Part shown: positions 8,248-16,499 of the stretch, in pieces | How the letters are laid out: the number at the start of each line of letters is the position of its first letter | Numbering within the stretch: the first letter of the stretch is position 1 | Notes under the pieces: generated by a model | What the model was told of the DNA's origin: nothing | Seen by the model: the letters and a program-made list of their open reading frames with translations, nothing else | The model's database searches: none | Position numbers and translations under genes: made by a program | DNA from: Agrobacterium tumefaciens_K | GTDB lineage: Bacteria; Pseudomonadota; Alphaproteobacteria; Rhizobiales; Rhizobiaceae | Assembly: GCF_031801495.1 (NCBI RefSeq) | Contig: NZ_JAOEGC010000002.1 | Coordinates: forward strand, 1,674,001-1,738,000 | Length of the DNA stretch: 64,000 bases | Direction of reading: 5' to 3'

Positions 8248-8268
8248 CGACGGGTCCCGCAGACCGGC

Positions 8269-9417
8269 TCAAAACACGGGCGGCTGGTGCGATTCCAGAG
8301 TCGCGAAAGACGCTACCGGCAATGGCCCCGCAGTCATCAGCGTAAAATCGAAGCCCGACTTGCGATCCGGACCGAGAACATATTGCCGATGCATGCGCAG
8401 GAAGTTGCGCTTGTTCTTTTTGTAGCGTTCTGGCGAAAGCGAATGCTTGAAGCGGATCGGCACGATCGTCGGCTGCTGCGCATCTTCGTGGCCGGTCAGA
8501 TGCGCCGTATTACAGCGATAGAGATGGATCGGGTCGGTCAGACACTGAATGTCGAACCATATCACTTCGGGGTGATGCGCAACCGCGCCGATGCTCTGCC
8601 GCAGACGCTTTGCACTCGACAGGAAGGCGCATTGCAGCGCCGCACCACCAAGCGTCGTGAAAGTTAACCGGCGATTTTTGAATGCATCCGGTTGCAGTTC
8701 CAGCACGCGCCCCATGACCGCAAGCGCCAGGCTTGCCCCCATGCTGTGCGACACGACAAGAATCTCTTCGGACGGTTGCTCAAGCGCCAGGAGCACGGCT
8801 TGCGCCTTCTCCTCGATCCAGTCCCGCGCCAGCGGATCGTCACGGCCGACAGCAAGCGCGAAGCGCCAGTCGGCATAAAGATGCAGCGTGTGAAAACGCT
8901 CGGCGAAGGGCAGGAATGCCTTGATGAAGAAAAGCCCGGCAACGGGTGCGCTCAAAAGACAGAACCATGCGGACAAGCCGAGCAACCATGGCAGGAGAGT
9001 AATAGTCGCAGCCGCCGCGCCGCCTGCCAGCATCAGCAGGAACGGGAAGACGAAGAACAGGCCGAAACGCCAGGCATGGCGGAAGTATCGTGCGGCACCG
9101 CCTTCGGCAAAGATGCCGGCGCCGGCCTTGAAGCCGGAAGCGATCTGCCGCCAGACGGACGTGCTCCGCAAATGTGAAATGACGTCGTTATGATCGTAGA
9201 TGAAGATGGATGAACGCGTGCTTTGCTCGCCGGTCTTTGCATTGACGACGAAATGCTCCCCGGCCGGGCTGCTTTCCAGCGCACCGACCGCATAGTCCAT
9301 GCCCCAGGTTTTTCCGGCAAGCGCTGCTGCGCGCTGATAACGCAGGTGATGTGCGGCGGCATCGAGTGGATCGAAACCCGGAAAATAGAAAACTAGCCGT
9401 GACTGCACAGACGTCAT
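8269..9417 (-). CDS. Putative membrane-anchored alpha/beta hydrolase
   Basis: 382 residues. Two adjacent hydrophobic segments (about residues 112-165, with FGLFFVFPFLLMLAGGAAAA) point to a membrane hairpin. Downstream, VVSHSMGASLALAV has the G/S-H-S-x-G nucleophile-elbow pattern of alpha/beta hydrolases, with the second Ser as probable nucleophile. I cannot name a substrate. ATG 9417 is preferred over TTG 9423 because AAAGG lies upstream at suitable spacing. The gene sits, facing the other way, between bolA and grxD. Confidence 0.7.
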   Translation of the reverse strand: MTSVQSRLVFYFPGFDPLDAAAHHLRYQRAAALAGKTWGMDYAVGALESSPAGEHFVVNAKTGEQSTRSSIFIYDHNDVISHLRSTSVWRQIASGFKAGAGIFAEGGAARYFRHAWRFGLFFVFPFLLMLAGGAAAATITLLPWLLGLSAWFCLLSAPVAGLFFIKAFLPFAERFHTLHLYADWRFALAVGRDDPLARDWIEEKAQAVLLALEQPSEEILVVSHSMGASLALAVMGRVLELQPDAFKNRRLTFTTLGGAALQCAFLSSAKRLRQSIGAVAHHPEVIWFDIQCLTDPIHLYRCNTAHLTGHEDAQQPTIVPIRFKHSLSPERYKKNKRNFLRMHRQYVLGPDRKSGFDFTLMTAGPLPVASFATLESHQPPVF

Positions 9418-9553
9418 AAACAAAGACCTTTCGGGTTCGAAATACCCTAAAGGATCGCTTGATACAGTGGGTCAGGCACGTATAGTGAAGATCGCGACAG
9501 AAATATGAAATATTTTGTACTCGTGGAGACGAATAAAAAGACGGGGGAGCATT

Positions 9554-9814
9554 TTGTCCAAGATCGTCGATGACCTTGTTGGCGGCATCGTGAAAGGCGC
9601 GCTAGCCGAAATCCTGAAAAAGACGGGTGTGAAGACGACCCGCCGCACCAAACGCAGGACGAAAAGCAGTACCTCTGCCGCGGGCGGTATCGTCGGTTCC
9701 ATTCTGGAAGCAGCCCTTGGCGGCCCAACGACTTCGGCAAAACGCAAGCCAGCCAAAAAGCAGGTCAGCAAACGGCGCACCGCCGCGGCGCGCAGCAGAC
9801 AGAAGCGCGCCTGA
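9554..9814 (+). CDS. Small, very basic protein of unknown function
   Basis: An 86-residue product rich in Lys, Arg, Thr, Ser and Ala (TTRRTKRRTKSS, then KRKPAKKQVSKRR) with two short amphipathic segments (VDDLVGGIVKGALAEILKK and GGIVGSILEAALGG). I chose TTG 9554 because GGGGGAG at 9543-9549 is well placed; TTG 9515 has no such site. The tail resembles basic nucleic-acid-binding tails, but no domain is recognised. It lies between the divergent hydrolase and grxD. Confidence 0.6.
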   Translation: MSKIVDDLVGGIVKGALAEILKKTGVKTTRRTKRRTKSSTSAAGGIVGSILEAALGGPTTSAKRKPAKKQVSKRRTAAARSRQKRA

Positions 9815-9952
9815 CCCCTGCTGAAAATTACCGCGCCTTTGCGATGACGGTTGCAGTTTTTTATGCGCTACGGGTGGAAATCGCGCCGCGACATGTTATT
9901 TAGGGACAAAGACGAAGCAGCGGCCTTGAACCGCGTGTGAAAGGATTGGCCT

Positions 9953-10288
9953 ATGAGCGGCATTCACGACATGATCGACAGCGAAGTGAAGAGCAACGAT
10001 ATCGTGCTTTTCATGAAGGGCACCCCCCAGTTTCCCCAGTGTGGTTTCTCCGGGCAGGTTGTGCAGATTCTCGATTATCTGGGCGTCGAGTACAAGGGCA
10101 TCAACGTTCTTGCAGATGCCGACATCCGCCAGGGCATCAAGGATTATTCCAACTGGCCGACTATCCCGCAACTCTACATCAAGGGTGAGTTTGTCGGTGG
10201 CTGTGACATCGTAAGAGAAATGTTCCAGTCCGGCGAACTTCAGAACCATTTCCAAGAACAGGGTATCAGCGTCCGCGGCGCGGCCTGA
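9953..10288 (+). CDS. grxD: Monothiol glutaredoxin, CGFS type (Grx4 family)
   Basis: A 111-residue glutaredoxin with active site CGFS in FPQCGFSGQVVQIL, TIPQLYIKGEFVGGCDIV for glutathione binding and a WPTIP cis-proline. CGFS glutaredoxins carry [2Fe-2S] clusters and work with BolA. Length is normal for the single-domain form. An AAAGGA site precedes ATG 9953 at about seven bases. It is followed by a hairpin terminator. Confidence 0.95.
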   Translation: MSGIHDMIDSEVKSNDIVLFMKGTPQFPQCGFSGQVVQILDYLGVEYKGINVLADADIRQGIKDYSNWPTIPQLYIKGEFVGGCDIVREMFQSGELQNHFQEQGISVRGAA

Positions 10289-10334
10289 TTTCGGCCGGGA
10301 AACCGGCCCACCCTGATTGTCAGAAAACTATGCC

Positions 10335-10370
10335 AGGCGTTGCGTCAAGCAACGCCTTTGCCGTTATTTT
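10335..10370 (+). terminator. Terminator after grxD
   Basis: AGGCGTTGC at 10335-10343 pairs with GCAACGCCT at 10349-10357, followed by TTGCCGTTATTTT. It lies inside the longest frame of the next gene, which supports a later start for that gene. Confidence 0.65.
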
Positions 10371-10382
10371 GAGGCAAATTCT

Positions 10383-11633
10383 GTGACAAATCTTTCACAA
10401 TCCACCACGTCGCGCGCAGGCTCGATGGGGCGTACGGAATTTATTGCGCTTGCAGCCATGCTGATGGCGCTCAATGCGCTTGCCATCGACATCATGCTTC
10501 CGGGTCTTCAGGAAATCGGCGCGTCGCTGGGCGTCGAGAATGAAAATCACCGCCAGTATGTGATTTCCGCCTATCTTCTCGGCTTCGGCGTCGCCCAGCT
10601 TTTCTACGGCCCCATTTCGGACCGTTTCGGACGTCGCAAGCCAATGTTCGTCGGCCTGGCAATTTACATCGTTTCAGCCATCGCCGTCGTCTTCACGCCA
10701 TCCTTCGCAGGGCTGCTCGCACTGCGATTCATTCAGGGTATCGGCTCGGCCGCAACCCGCGTCATTACCGTATCGATCGTCCGTGACGTCTACGGTGGCC
10801 GCCAGATGGCCGAAGTCATGTCACTCATCATGATGGTCTTCATGGTCGTTCCGGTCATAGCACCGGGAACTGGCCAGATCGTGCTGTTCTTCGGTGACTG
10901 GCACCTGATCTTTGCGTTCATGGCTGTTACAGCGGCCGTGGTCACGGCATGGATGTACTACCGGTTGCCGGAAACGCTGCATCCGGAAGATGTCCGTCCT
11001 CTGACGGTGCGGTCCGTTCTGGACGGCTTCAAGATCGTGCTCACCAACCGCATCGCTCTCTGTTACACGCTGTCCAGCACCTTCGTTTTCGGGGCGCTGT
11101 TCGGGTTCATCAATTCTGCCGAGCAGGTCTACAAGGGTATCTACGGGCTTGGAGCGTGGTTCGCTGCCGCTTTTGCAGGTGTCGCGCTGTTCATGGCATT
11201 CTCGTCCTTCATCAATGCGCGGCTGGTCGGTAAGTTCGGCATGCGAAAGCTGTCGCACGGATCGTTGCTAGGCTTCATCGCCATCACCTTCGTATGGCTG
11301 TTGGTGCAGGTGTTCGGGCCCCAGCCGATGCCCTTCGCCCTCTTCATCGTGTTTTTCGCGCTGGCCATGTTCCAATTCGGCTGGATCGGCTCGAACTTCA
11401 ATTCGCTCGCCATGGAACCACTTGGCCACGTGGCCGGCACGGCGTCATCGGTGATCGGCTTCATGGGCACTGTCGGCGGATCGCTGATCGGAGCCATGAT
11501 CGGGCAGGCTTTTGATGGAACGGCGCTACCAATGGTCGCCGGCTTCTTCGTCGTCTCCATCATCGGCTTGATCTTCGTCCTGATCGGCGAAAAAGGCGAG
11601 CTATTCCAGGCGCACAACAAGCCGACACACTGA
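10383..11633 (+). CDS. Bcr/CflA-type multidrug efflux transporter (MFS)
   Basis: A 416-residue, 12-helix major facilitator protein of the DHA1 Bcr/CflA type. The loop 2-3 motif GPISDRFGRRKPMFVG and motif C-like GSAATRVITVSIVRD are present. Such pumps export drugs, and some export peptides or sulfonamides, across the inner membrane. GTG 10383 (VTNLSQS) is inferred as start because GAGGC lies upstream and the grxD terminator occupies 10335-10370; an ATG 10317 start would run through that hairpin. It is a single gene ended by a strong terminator. Confidence 0.85.
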   Translation: MTNLSQSTTSRAGSMGRTEFIALAAMLMALNALAIDIMLPGLQEIGASLGVENENHRQYVISAYLLGFGVAQLFYGPISDRFGRRKPMFVGLAIYIVSAIAVVFTPSFAGLLALRFIQGIGSAATRVITVSIVRDVYGGRQMAEVMSLIMMVFMVVPVIAPGTGQIVLFFGDWHLIFAFMAVTAAVVTAWMYYRLPETLHPEDVRPLTVRSVLDGFKIVLTNRIALCYTLSSTFVFGALFGFINSAEQVYKGIYGLGAWFAAAFAGVALFMAFSSFINARLVGKFGMRKLSHGSLLGFIAITFVWLLVQVFGPQPMPFALFIVFFALAMFQFGWIGSNFNSLAMEPLGHVAGTASSVIGFMGTVGGSLIGAMIGQAFDGTALPMVAGFFVVSIIGLIFVLIGEKGELFQAHNKPTH

Positions 11634-11653
11634 CGATTGAACTCGGCAAAGAG

Positions 11654-11690
11654 AAAGGCGCGGGAATATCTTCCCGCGCCTTTTTTGTGC
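11654..11690 (+). terminator. Strong terminator after the MFS gene
   Basis: GGCGCGGGAA at 11657-11666 pairs perfectly with TTCCCGCGCC at 11671-11680 around TATC, followed by six T. Confidence 0.9.
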
Positions 11691-11720
11691 TTTTTGGTTG
11701 ACGGTCCGCACCATACGTAT

Positions 11721-11752
11721 TGCGTCACCCCGACTTGATCCGGGGTCCAACC
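11721..11752. repeat. Short dispersed palindrome, family A
   Basis: ACCCCG (11727-11732) and CGGGGT (11741-11746) flank ACTTGATC, preceded by GTC and followed by CCAA. It resembles the copies at 20848 and 32748: GTCA, a GC-rich inverted arm, a CTTGA-like loop, then a CCGAGGAT-like arm. Confidence 0.45.
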
Positions 11753-11756
11753 AGCC

Positions 11757-12581
11757 TCAAACCGTGAAAATCTTCTCGCGCAGCAGTTCCCACGTCTGCT
11801 GATCCGGTGCCAGCAGCAGCCCGCCATCGACATGGCTCGGCAGATAACGCGAACCATCCAGCCGTGCCGCGTAGGCGCCCGCCTCCTGCGAAATCAGCGT
11901 ACCCGCCAGATGATCCCACGGCATCAGCTTGTTATACATCAGGAAGTGCATGTGACCGCCGCAGAACAGACGATATTCATGCGCCGCGCAGCGATAGCTG
12001 GTAAACAGACGCACATCCGCAAGATTGACCAGCACTTTCCGGCGCGTCTCGACGTCGAAATAGCCGGTATTGGCAATGCCGACCATCTGCGACAGTTCAG
12101 GCGCAGGGACAACCGACATCTGCGTCTGTGCGCCATCGGCGCTGCAAAGCCACGCGCCAGAACCCTTTTCCGCGATGACCCAGTCATTGCCCATGGGATC
12201 GAAGATGATACCTGCGACCGTCTCTCCCTTGGAAACGACGCTCATCATCACACCGAATAGGGGCAGACCGGAGGCGAAATTGTAGGTACCGTCGATCGGA
12301 TCTACCACCACGGCGAGATCGGCATCGGCAAGTTTGCCAAGCAGCGAGGCGTCGGCCGCAACCGCTTCTTCCCCGATGAAGACGGCCTGCGGCATGATCT
12401 CGGCGACGCGGGCGCGGATCAGCCGTTCTGCCGCTTCGTCCGCCTCGGTCACAAGGTCGATCGCCTCGGTCTTCATCCGCACATCGCCATCGCCGAGATT
12501 ACGGAACCGGGGCAGGATTTCCACCGCTGCCGCTTCCTGAAGCGATGTGGCAAGCGCTGCGATGTCGAGTTCGATACTCAT
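11757..12581 (-). CDS. Inositol monophosphatase family protein (copy 1)
   Basis: A 274-residue Mg-dependent phosphatase of the IMPase/SuhB/CysQ superfamily. The metal-site motifs are visible: VTEADEAAE, FIGEEAV, DPIDGTYNFASG and PWDHLAGTLISQEAG. The frame extends beyond the true start; ATG 12581 has AAGGAAGGA upstream and begins MSIELDIAAL. It lies 29 bases downstream of a paralog, so the two form a tandem pair, probably co-transcribed. The substrate (inositol phosphate, histidinol phosphate, PAP or another) cannot be decided here. Confidence 0.87.
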   Translation of the reverse strand: MSIELDIAALATSLQEAAAVEILPRFRNLGDGDVRMKTEAIDLVTEADEAAERLIRARVAEIMPQAVFIGEEAVAADASLLGKLADADLAVVVDPIDGTYNFASGLPLFGVMMSVVSKGETVAGIIFDPMGNDWVIAEKGSGAWLCSADGAQTQMSVVPAPELSQMVGIANTGYFDVETRRKVLVNLADVRLFTSYRCAAHEYRLFCGGHMHFLMYNKLMPWDHLAGTLISQEAGAYAARLDGSRYLPSHVDGGLLLAPDQQTWELLREKIFTV

Positions 12582-12610
12582 GGGCGATATCCTTCCTTTT
12601 GATCTTGTAC

Positions 12611-13438
12611 TTATAAGGCGGCGATTTCCCGGCGCAGCATCCTCCAGCTTTCCTTGTCGGGCGCGGAAAGAATGCCGCCGGTCACATCTCCGGGGCGGTA
12701 TGGTGTATTGTCGAAACGGGCCGTGTAACCGCCCGCTTCTTGATGAACGAGCACACCCGCAAGATGATCCCACGGCATCAGCTTCTCATGGCCGATGAAA
12801 TGCAGCTTGCCGGTGGAAACCAGCCAGTATTCGTGGGCTGAACAATTCAGCGAAAGCGCCATCTTCGTCTTTGCCATGTTGGCGGCGATGACCGGGCGAC
12901 GGTTAATGTGGCTATGCCCCCACGAGAAGATGCCGACCATTTCCGAAAGCGGCACCGGATCGGCAACAGTGAGCTTGGCGCGCGTCCCGTTTTTCCGTAC
13001 CAGATAAGCGCCCTCGCCCTTCACGGCGATGATGGTATCGGCCATGACAGGATCATGGATGATGCCGGCGACCGTTTCGCCCTTCACGGTTACGGCAAGC
13101 AATGTGCCGAAAGCCGGAAAACCGGACGCATAGTTGAAGGTGCCGTCGATAGGGTCGATCACGAAAGCAAGCGGCGCATCGGCGAGTGCAGGAACGGCAG
13201 ACTGGTCCGCCTCATAAGCTTCCTCGCCGACAATATGCGCCTTCGGGAAGCGAGACAACAGAGCTGCCGTGATGGTTTTTTCGGCGAGAAGATCAGCCTC
13301 CGTCACGAGATCGACGGTAGACGACTTTTCCGAGATTGCTCCCGCGCTGAGGTTGCGAAAACGGGGGAGAATTTCTTCCGCGCCGACAGCGGCAACGGTG
13401 GATACGAGAAAATCCAGGTCGGAATCAGAAAGCGTCAT
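12611..13438 (-). CDS. Inositol monophosphatase family protein (copy 2)
   Basis: A 275-residue paralog of its neighbour with the same metal-binding motifs: VTEADLLAE, IVGEEAYEAD, DPIDGTFNYASG and PWDHLAGVLVHQEAG. The two align end to end with many identical stretches such as GETVAGII, which points to tandem duplication with moderate divergence. An AGAAGGA-like purine stretch precedes ATG 13438. It follows ttcA by 15 bases, so ttcA and the two phosphatases look like one transcript. Confidence 0.88.
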   Translation of the reverse strand: MTLSDSDLDFLVSTVAAVGAEEILPRFRNLSAGAISEKSSTVDLVTEADLLAEKTITAALLSRFPKAHIVGEEAYEADQSAVPALADAPLAFVIDPIDGTFNYASGFPAFGTLLAVTVKGETVAGIIHDPVMADTIIAVKGEGAYLVRKNGTRAKLTVADPVPLSEMVGIFSWGHSHINRRPVIAANMAKTKMALSLNCSAHEYWLVSTGKLHFIGHEKLMPWDHLAGVLVHQEAGGYTARFDNTPYRPGDVTGGILSAPDKESWRMLRREIAAL

Positions 13439-13453
13439 GAAGAAGGATCTTTT

Positions 13454-14362
13454 TCATAAGGGAGGGTGGGCCTCCCTACGCTCGTCAGATGACAGTCCGG
13501 TGACAGCCAGTGCCGAAAAGTCGAAAAGCTTCGGATCAAGCAAATGCGACGGGTTCACATGCGAAAGCGCCCGCAGCATGACGTCCTTGCGACCTGGCAT
13601 GCGCCGTTCGATATCCGCCAGCATGTCTTTCATGGCGTTCCGCTGTAACCCGTCCTGCGAACCACAGAGGTCGCACGGAACGATCGGAAATTCCATCGCC
13701 GCCGCAAACTTCGCCATGTCATCCTCGGCGCAGTAGGCCAGCGGCCGCAGCACCATCAGGTCGCCCTCATCGTTCATCAGCTTGGCAGGCATGCCTGCAA
13801 GGCGCCCGCCATGGAAGAAGTTCATGAAGAAGGTTTCGAGAATATCCTCGCGATGGTGGCCGAGCAGCAGGGCGTCACACCCCTCTTCCCGCGCGATGCG
13901 GTAGAGGTTGCCGCGCCGCAGCCGCGAACAGAGCGAACAGTAAGTTCCGCCTTCAGGCACCTTTTCCTTCACCACCGAATAGGTGTCACGATATTCGATG
14001 CGATGCTGAACACCGATTTTCGAGAGGTATTCCGGCAGAACATGTTTGGGAAAGTTCGGCTGCCCCTGATCCAGATTGCAGGCGATCAGCTCCACAGGGA
14101 GAAGTCCTCGCCATTTCAGATCCAGCAGCAGCGCTAGCAGGCCATAGCTGTCCTTGCCGCCGGAAAGACCGACAAGCCAACGTTTCTGGCCCTTCAGCAT
14201 GTCGAAATCTTCAAATGCCTGGCGAACGTTGCGCAGCAGCCGCTTGCGCAGTTTGTTGAACGACACCGAACCGGGAGCAGCTGAAAACAGCGGATGCGAG
14301 CCGTTGCTTTCTCCGGCCATATCCTGATCCGGCATTTCATCGATGCTCGTGAAAATATTCAT
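13454..14362 (-). CDS. ttcA: tRNA 2-thiocytidine(32) synthetase TtcA
   Basis: 302 residues. It thiolates cytidine 32 of certain tRNAs using ATP and an Fe-S cluster. The PP-loop LSGGKDSYGLL and paired cysteines in TYCSLCSRLRRG and VPCDLCGSQDG match TtcA. ATG 14362 begins MNIFTSIDEM; the longer frame to 14488 is non-homologous. It is the first gene of a probable operon with the two IMPase paralogs. Confidence 0.9.
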   Translation of the reverse strand: MNIFTSIDEMPDQDMAGESNGSHPLFSAAPGSVSFNKLRKRLLRNVRQAFEDFDMLKGQKRWLVGLSGGKDSYGLLALLLDLKWRGLLPVELIACNLDQGQPNFPKHVLPEYLSKIGVQHRIEYRDTYSVVKEKVPEGGTYCSLCSRLRRGNLYRIAREEGCDALLLGHHREDILETFFMNFFHGGRLAGMPAKLMNDEGDLMVLRPLAYCAEDDMAKFAAAMEFPIVPCDLCGSQDGLQRNAMKDMLADIERRMPGRKDVMLRALSHVNPSHLLDPKLFDFSALAVTGLSSDERREAHPPL

Positions 14363-14426
14363 GATGAACTCGCTTGGCCTGTCCGCCGCTGTTAACGGTT
14401 GGGAATGCCCGTATATGCCGGGAAGA

Positions 14427-15356
14427 TCAAGCCCCGAACACCGACCACCCGGTTTTTGTCGCCAGCATTTCCAGCGCGACAGAGCCAAGTGCCGAATTGC
14501 CGACCTTGTTTAGTCCCGGCGACCACACGGCAATCGACGCCTTGCCGGGCGCCACCGCCAGAATGCCCCCACCGACACCGCTCTTGCCCGGAAGACCGAC
14601 ATGATAGGCGAAATCGCCCGACCCGTCATAATGGCCGCAGGTCAGCATCAGCGCATTGATGCGCCGCGCCCGCCGATCCGACACGACCGTATGACCCGTC
14701 AGCGGATTGCGGCCGCGACTTGCCAGAAACAGCCCCGCGCGGGAGAGCTGCACGCAGCTCATGGCAAGCGCGCACTGATGAAAGTATACGCCAAGCGTAT
14801 ATTCCACCGGATGATGGATGTTGCCGAAGGAGCGCATGAAATTGGCAAGCGCCATGTTGCGGAAGCCGGTCGCCTGCTCCGACTTCGCCACCGTATCGTC
14901 GATGCTGATCGTGTCGTCATCGGCCAGATAACGCACGAAACGCAGGAGTTCGCCGATGGCCTCGCGCGGCTGGTGCCCGGCAAGCACGATATCGCTGACC
15001 ACGATTGCCCCGGCATTGACGAATGGGTTGCGCGGAATGCCGTGTTCATGCTCAAGCTGGACGATGGAGTTGAAGGACGAGCCGGATGGTTCGCGGCCAA
15101 CACGGTTCCACACGGTCTCGCCCGCCTTGCCGAGCGCCAGCGTCAGCATGAAGACCTTGGAAATGCTCTGGATCGAGAAAGGCGCCGCCGCATCGCCCGC
15201 CGTGTAGGTCGTGCCGTCCACCGTGGTCACGGCAATACCGAACTGCTTCGGGTCGATCTTGGCAAGTTCGGGAATATAGTCGGCGACTTTCCCCTCACCC
15301 AGCCGCGGCAGCATGCTGCCATGGATCTGATCGACGATCGCCTGAATGTCCTGCAT
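14427..15356 (-). CDS. glsA: Glutaminase
   Basis: A 309-residue serine-dependent glutaminase that hydrolyses glutamine to glutamate and ammonia. The S-x-x-K catalytic pair is Ser64/Lys67 in FSIQSISKVF. The family segments NPFVNAGAIV and SGVGGGILAV are also present. Length is typical of bacterial single-domain GlsA. It lies between ttcA and rpsD, with the rpsD terminator just upstream. Confidence 0.93.
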   Translation of the reverse strand: MQDIQAIVDQIHGSMLPRLGEGKVADYIPELAKIDPKQFGIAVTTVDGTTYTAGDAAAPFSIQSISKVFMLTLALGKAGETVWNRVGREPSGSSFNSIVQLEHEHGIPRNPFVNAGAIVVSDIVLAGHQPREAIGELLRFVRYLADDDTISIDDTVAKSEQATGFRNMALANFMRSFGNIHHPVEYTLGVYFHQCALAMSCVQLSRAGLFLASRGRNPLTGHTVVSDRRARRINALMLTCGHYDGSGDFAYHVGLPGKSGVGGGILAVAPGKASIAVWSPGLNKVGNSALGSVALEMLATKTGWSVFGA

Positions 15357-15375
15357 GCCCAGCCTTCCTCAACAA

Positions 15376-15404
15376 ACAAAAAAAGCCGCCCACAAGGGGC
15401 GGCT
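15376..15404 (-). terminator. Terminator of rpsD
   Basis: AGCCGCCC (15384-15391) pairs with GGGCGGCT (15397-15404). The A-run to the left gives seven or more T on the reverse strand. Confidence 0.88.
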
Positions 15405-15427
15405 TCTTCAATAATAAAACCCGACGA

Positions 15428-16045
15428 TTAACGCGAGTAGAATTCGACGACCAGATGCGGTTCCATGATGACCGGGTACGGAACGTCGGACAGCGAAGGA
15501 ACGCGAGCGTACGTCGCAACCATCTTGTTGTGATCGACTTCGATGTAGTCCGGAACGTCACGCTCAGCGAGAGCAACGGCTTCGAGAACGATAGCGAGCT
15601 GCTTGGACTTCTGGCGAACTTCGATAACGTCGCCCGGCTTGCAACGGTAGGAACCGATGTTGACGCGAACGCCGTTAACCGTGACGTGGCCATGGTTGAT
15701 GAACTGACGCGATGCGAAAACAGTCGGAACGAACTTTGCGCGGTAGACGATGGCGTCCAGACGCGACTCGAGCAGGCCGATCAGGTTCTCGGAGGTATCG
15801 CCCTTGCGACGGTTTGCTTCGTCGTAGGTGGCGCGGAACTGCTTTTCACGCAGCTCGCCGTAGTAGCCCTTGAGCTTCTGCTTGGCGCGCAGCTGCGTGC
15901 CGAAGTCGCTCATCTTGCCCTTGCGGCGCTGGCCGTGCTGGCCCGGGCCGTATTCGCGGCGGTTAACCGGGGACTTCGGACGGCCCCAGATGTTTTCGCC
16001 CATACGGCGGTCAATTTTGTACTTGGCCGATTCGCGCTTGCTCAT
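15428..16045 (-). CDS. rpsD: 30S ribosomal protein S4
   Basis: A 205-residue primary-binding ribosomal protein that nucleates 30S assembly on 16S rRNA. It starts MSKRESAKYKIDRRMGENIW, and the S4 RNA-binding domain is seen as SRLDAIVYRAKF and NHGHVTVNGVRVNIGSY. AAGGAAA precedes ATG 16045. It is a stand-alone gene with its own terminator, as is usual in alphaproteobacteria, rather than part of the alpha operon. Confidence 0.97.
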   Translation of the reverse strand: MSKRESAKYKIDRRMGENIWGRPKSPVNRREYGPGQHGQRRKGKMSDFGTQLRAKQKLKGYYGELREKQFRATYDEANRRKGDTSENLIGLLESRLDAIVYRAKFVPTVFASRQFINHGHVTVNGVRVNIGSYRCKPGDVIEVRQKSKQLAIVLEAVALAERDVPDYIEVDHNKMVATYARVPSLSDVPYPVIMEPHLVVEFYSR

Positions 16046-16328
16046 CGTATTTCCTTCTCAAAAGGTTACGCCGACCTGTTGCCAGACCGGATTAAGGAAA
16101 CACGCCCTCCTCTGAGATCCGTTTCAGAACCTCTGACAGGTTTCTCACACACGCTTGCGGAGAAGCCACGGGACATGTCGGTGATATTGACCGCCGAACG
16201 TCAGCTTATGAACTGCAGGACAGTCAACAAAACACACCGGACATTTCTGCCCGGCGTTGGCGCGGCTTCTAAACAGATTTTACAAATTTGTCAAACACGC
16301 CGCTCTCGATTTTTTTATCGCCACGGCT

Positions 16329-16357
16329 CTTGCAAAGCCCGGCCGGAATCTTATTTT
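16329..16357 (+). promoter_or_regulatory. Probable promoter for terC
   Basis: CTTGCA at 16329-16334 and TATTTT at 16352-16357 are separated by exactly 17 bases. Transcription from about 16364 would give a leader of about 135 bases before the terC ATG. Confidence 0.45.
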
Positions 16358-16364
16358 CGCCTCG

Positions 16365-16499
16365 TGATCAGAACTCGGGCCCCTCTGGCGTGTTACCGGA
16401 CAACACGTGATGTCGAGTTTCTATAGGATGGGGCCACGTCGATTTCTGATACACGATCCCCATCCATAAAGCCAACCTCGTCCGGCTAAAGGTTGACTG
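16365..16499 (+). ncRNA. Candidate structured cis-regulatory leader of terC
   Basis: Several perfect pairings follow one another. AACTCG (16372-16377) pairs with CGAGTT (16414-16419) and encloses the hairpin CGTGTT/AACACG (16389-16394 with 16402-16407). Next comes GGATGGGG/CCCCATCC (16426-16433 with 16458-16465). Last, CAACCT/AGGTTG (16473-16478 with 16490-16495) covers the AAAGG ribosome site. An alternative pairing AGCC/GGCT (16470-16473 with 16484-16487) would free that site. This looks like a switchable expression platform. I see no clear yybP-ykoY Mn-riboswitch consensus, so the class is open. Confidence 0.5.

Noticed and set aside
10317..10382. Early start of the Bcr/CflA gene
   Set aside because: It would translate through the grxD terminator hairpin; GTG 10383 gives the expected N-terminus.
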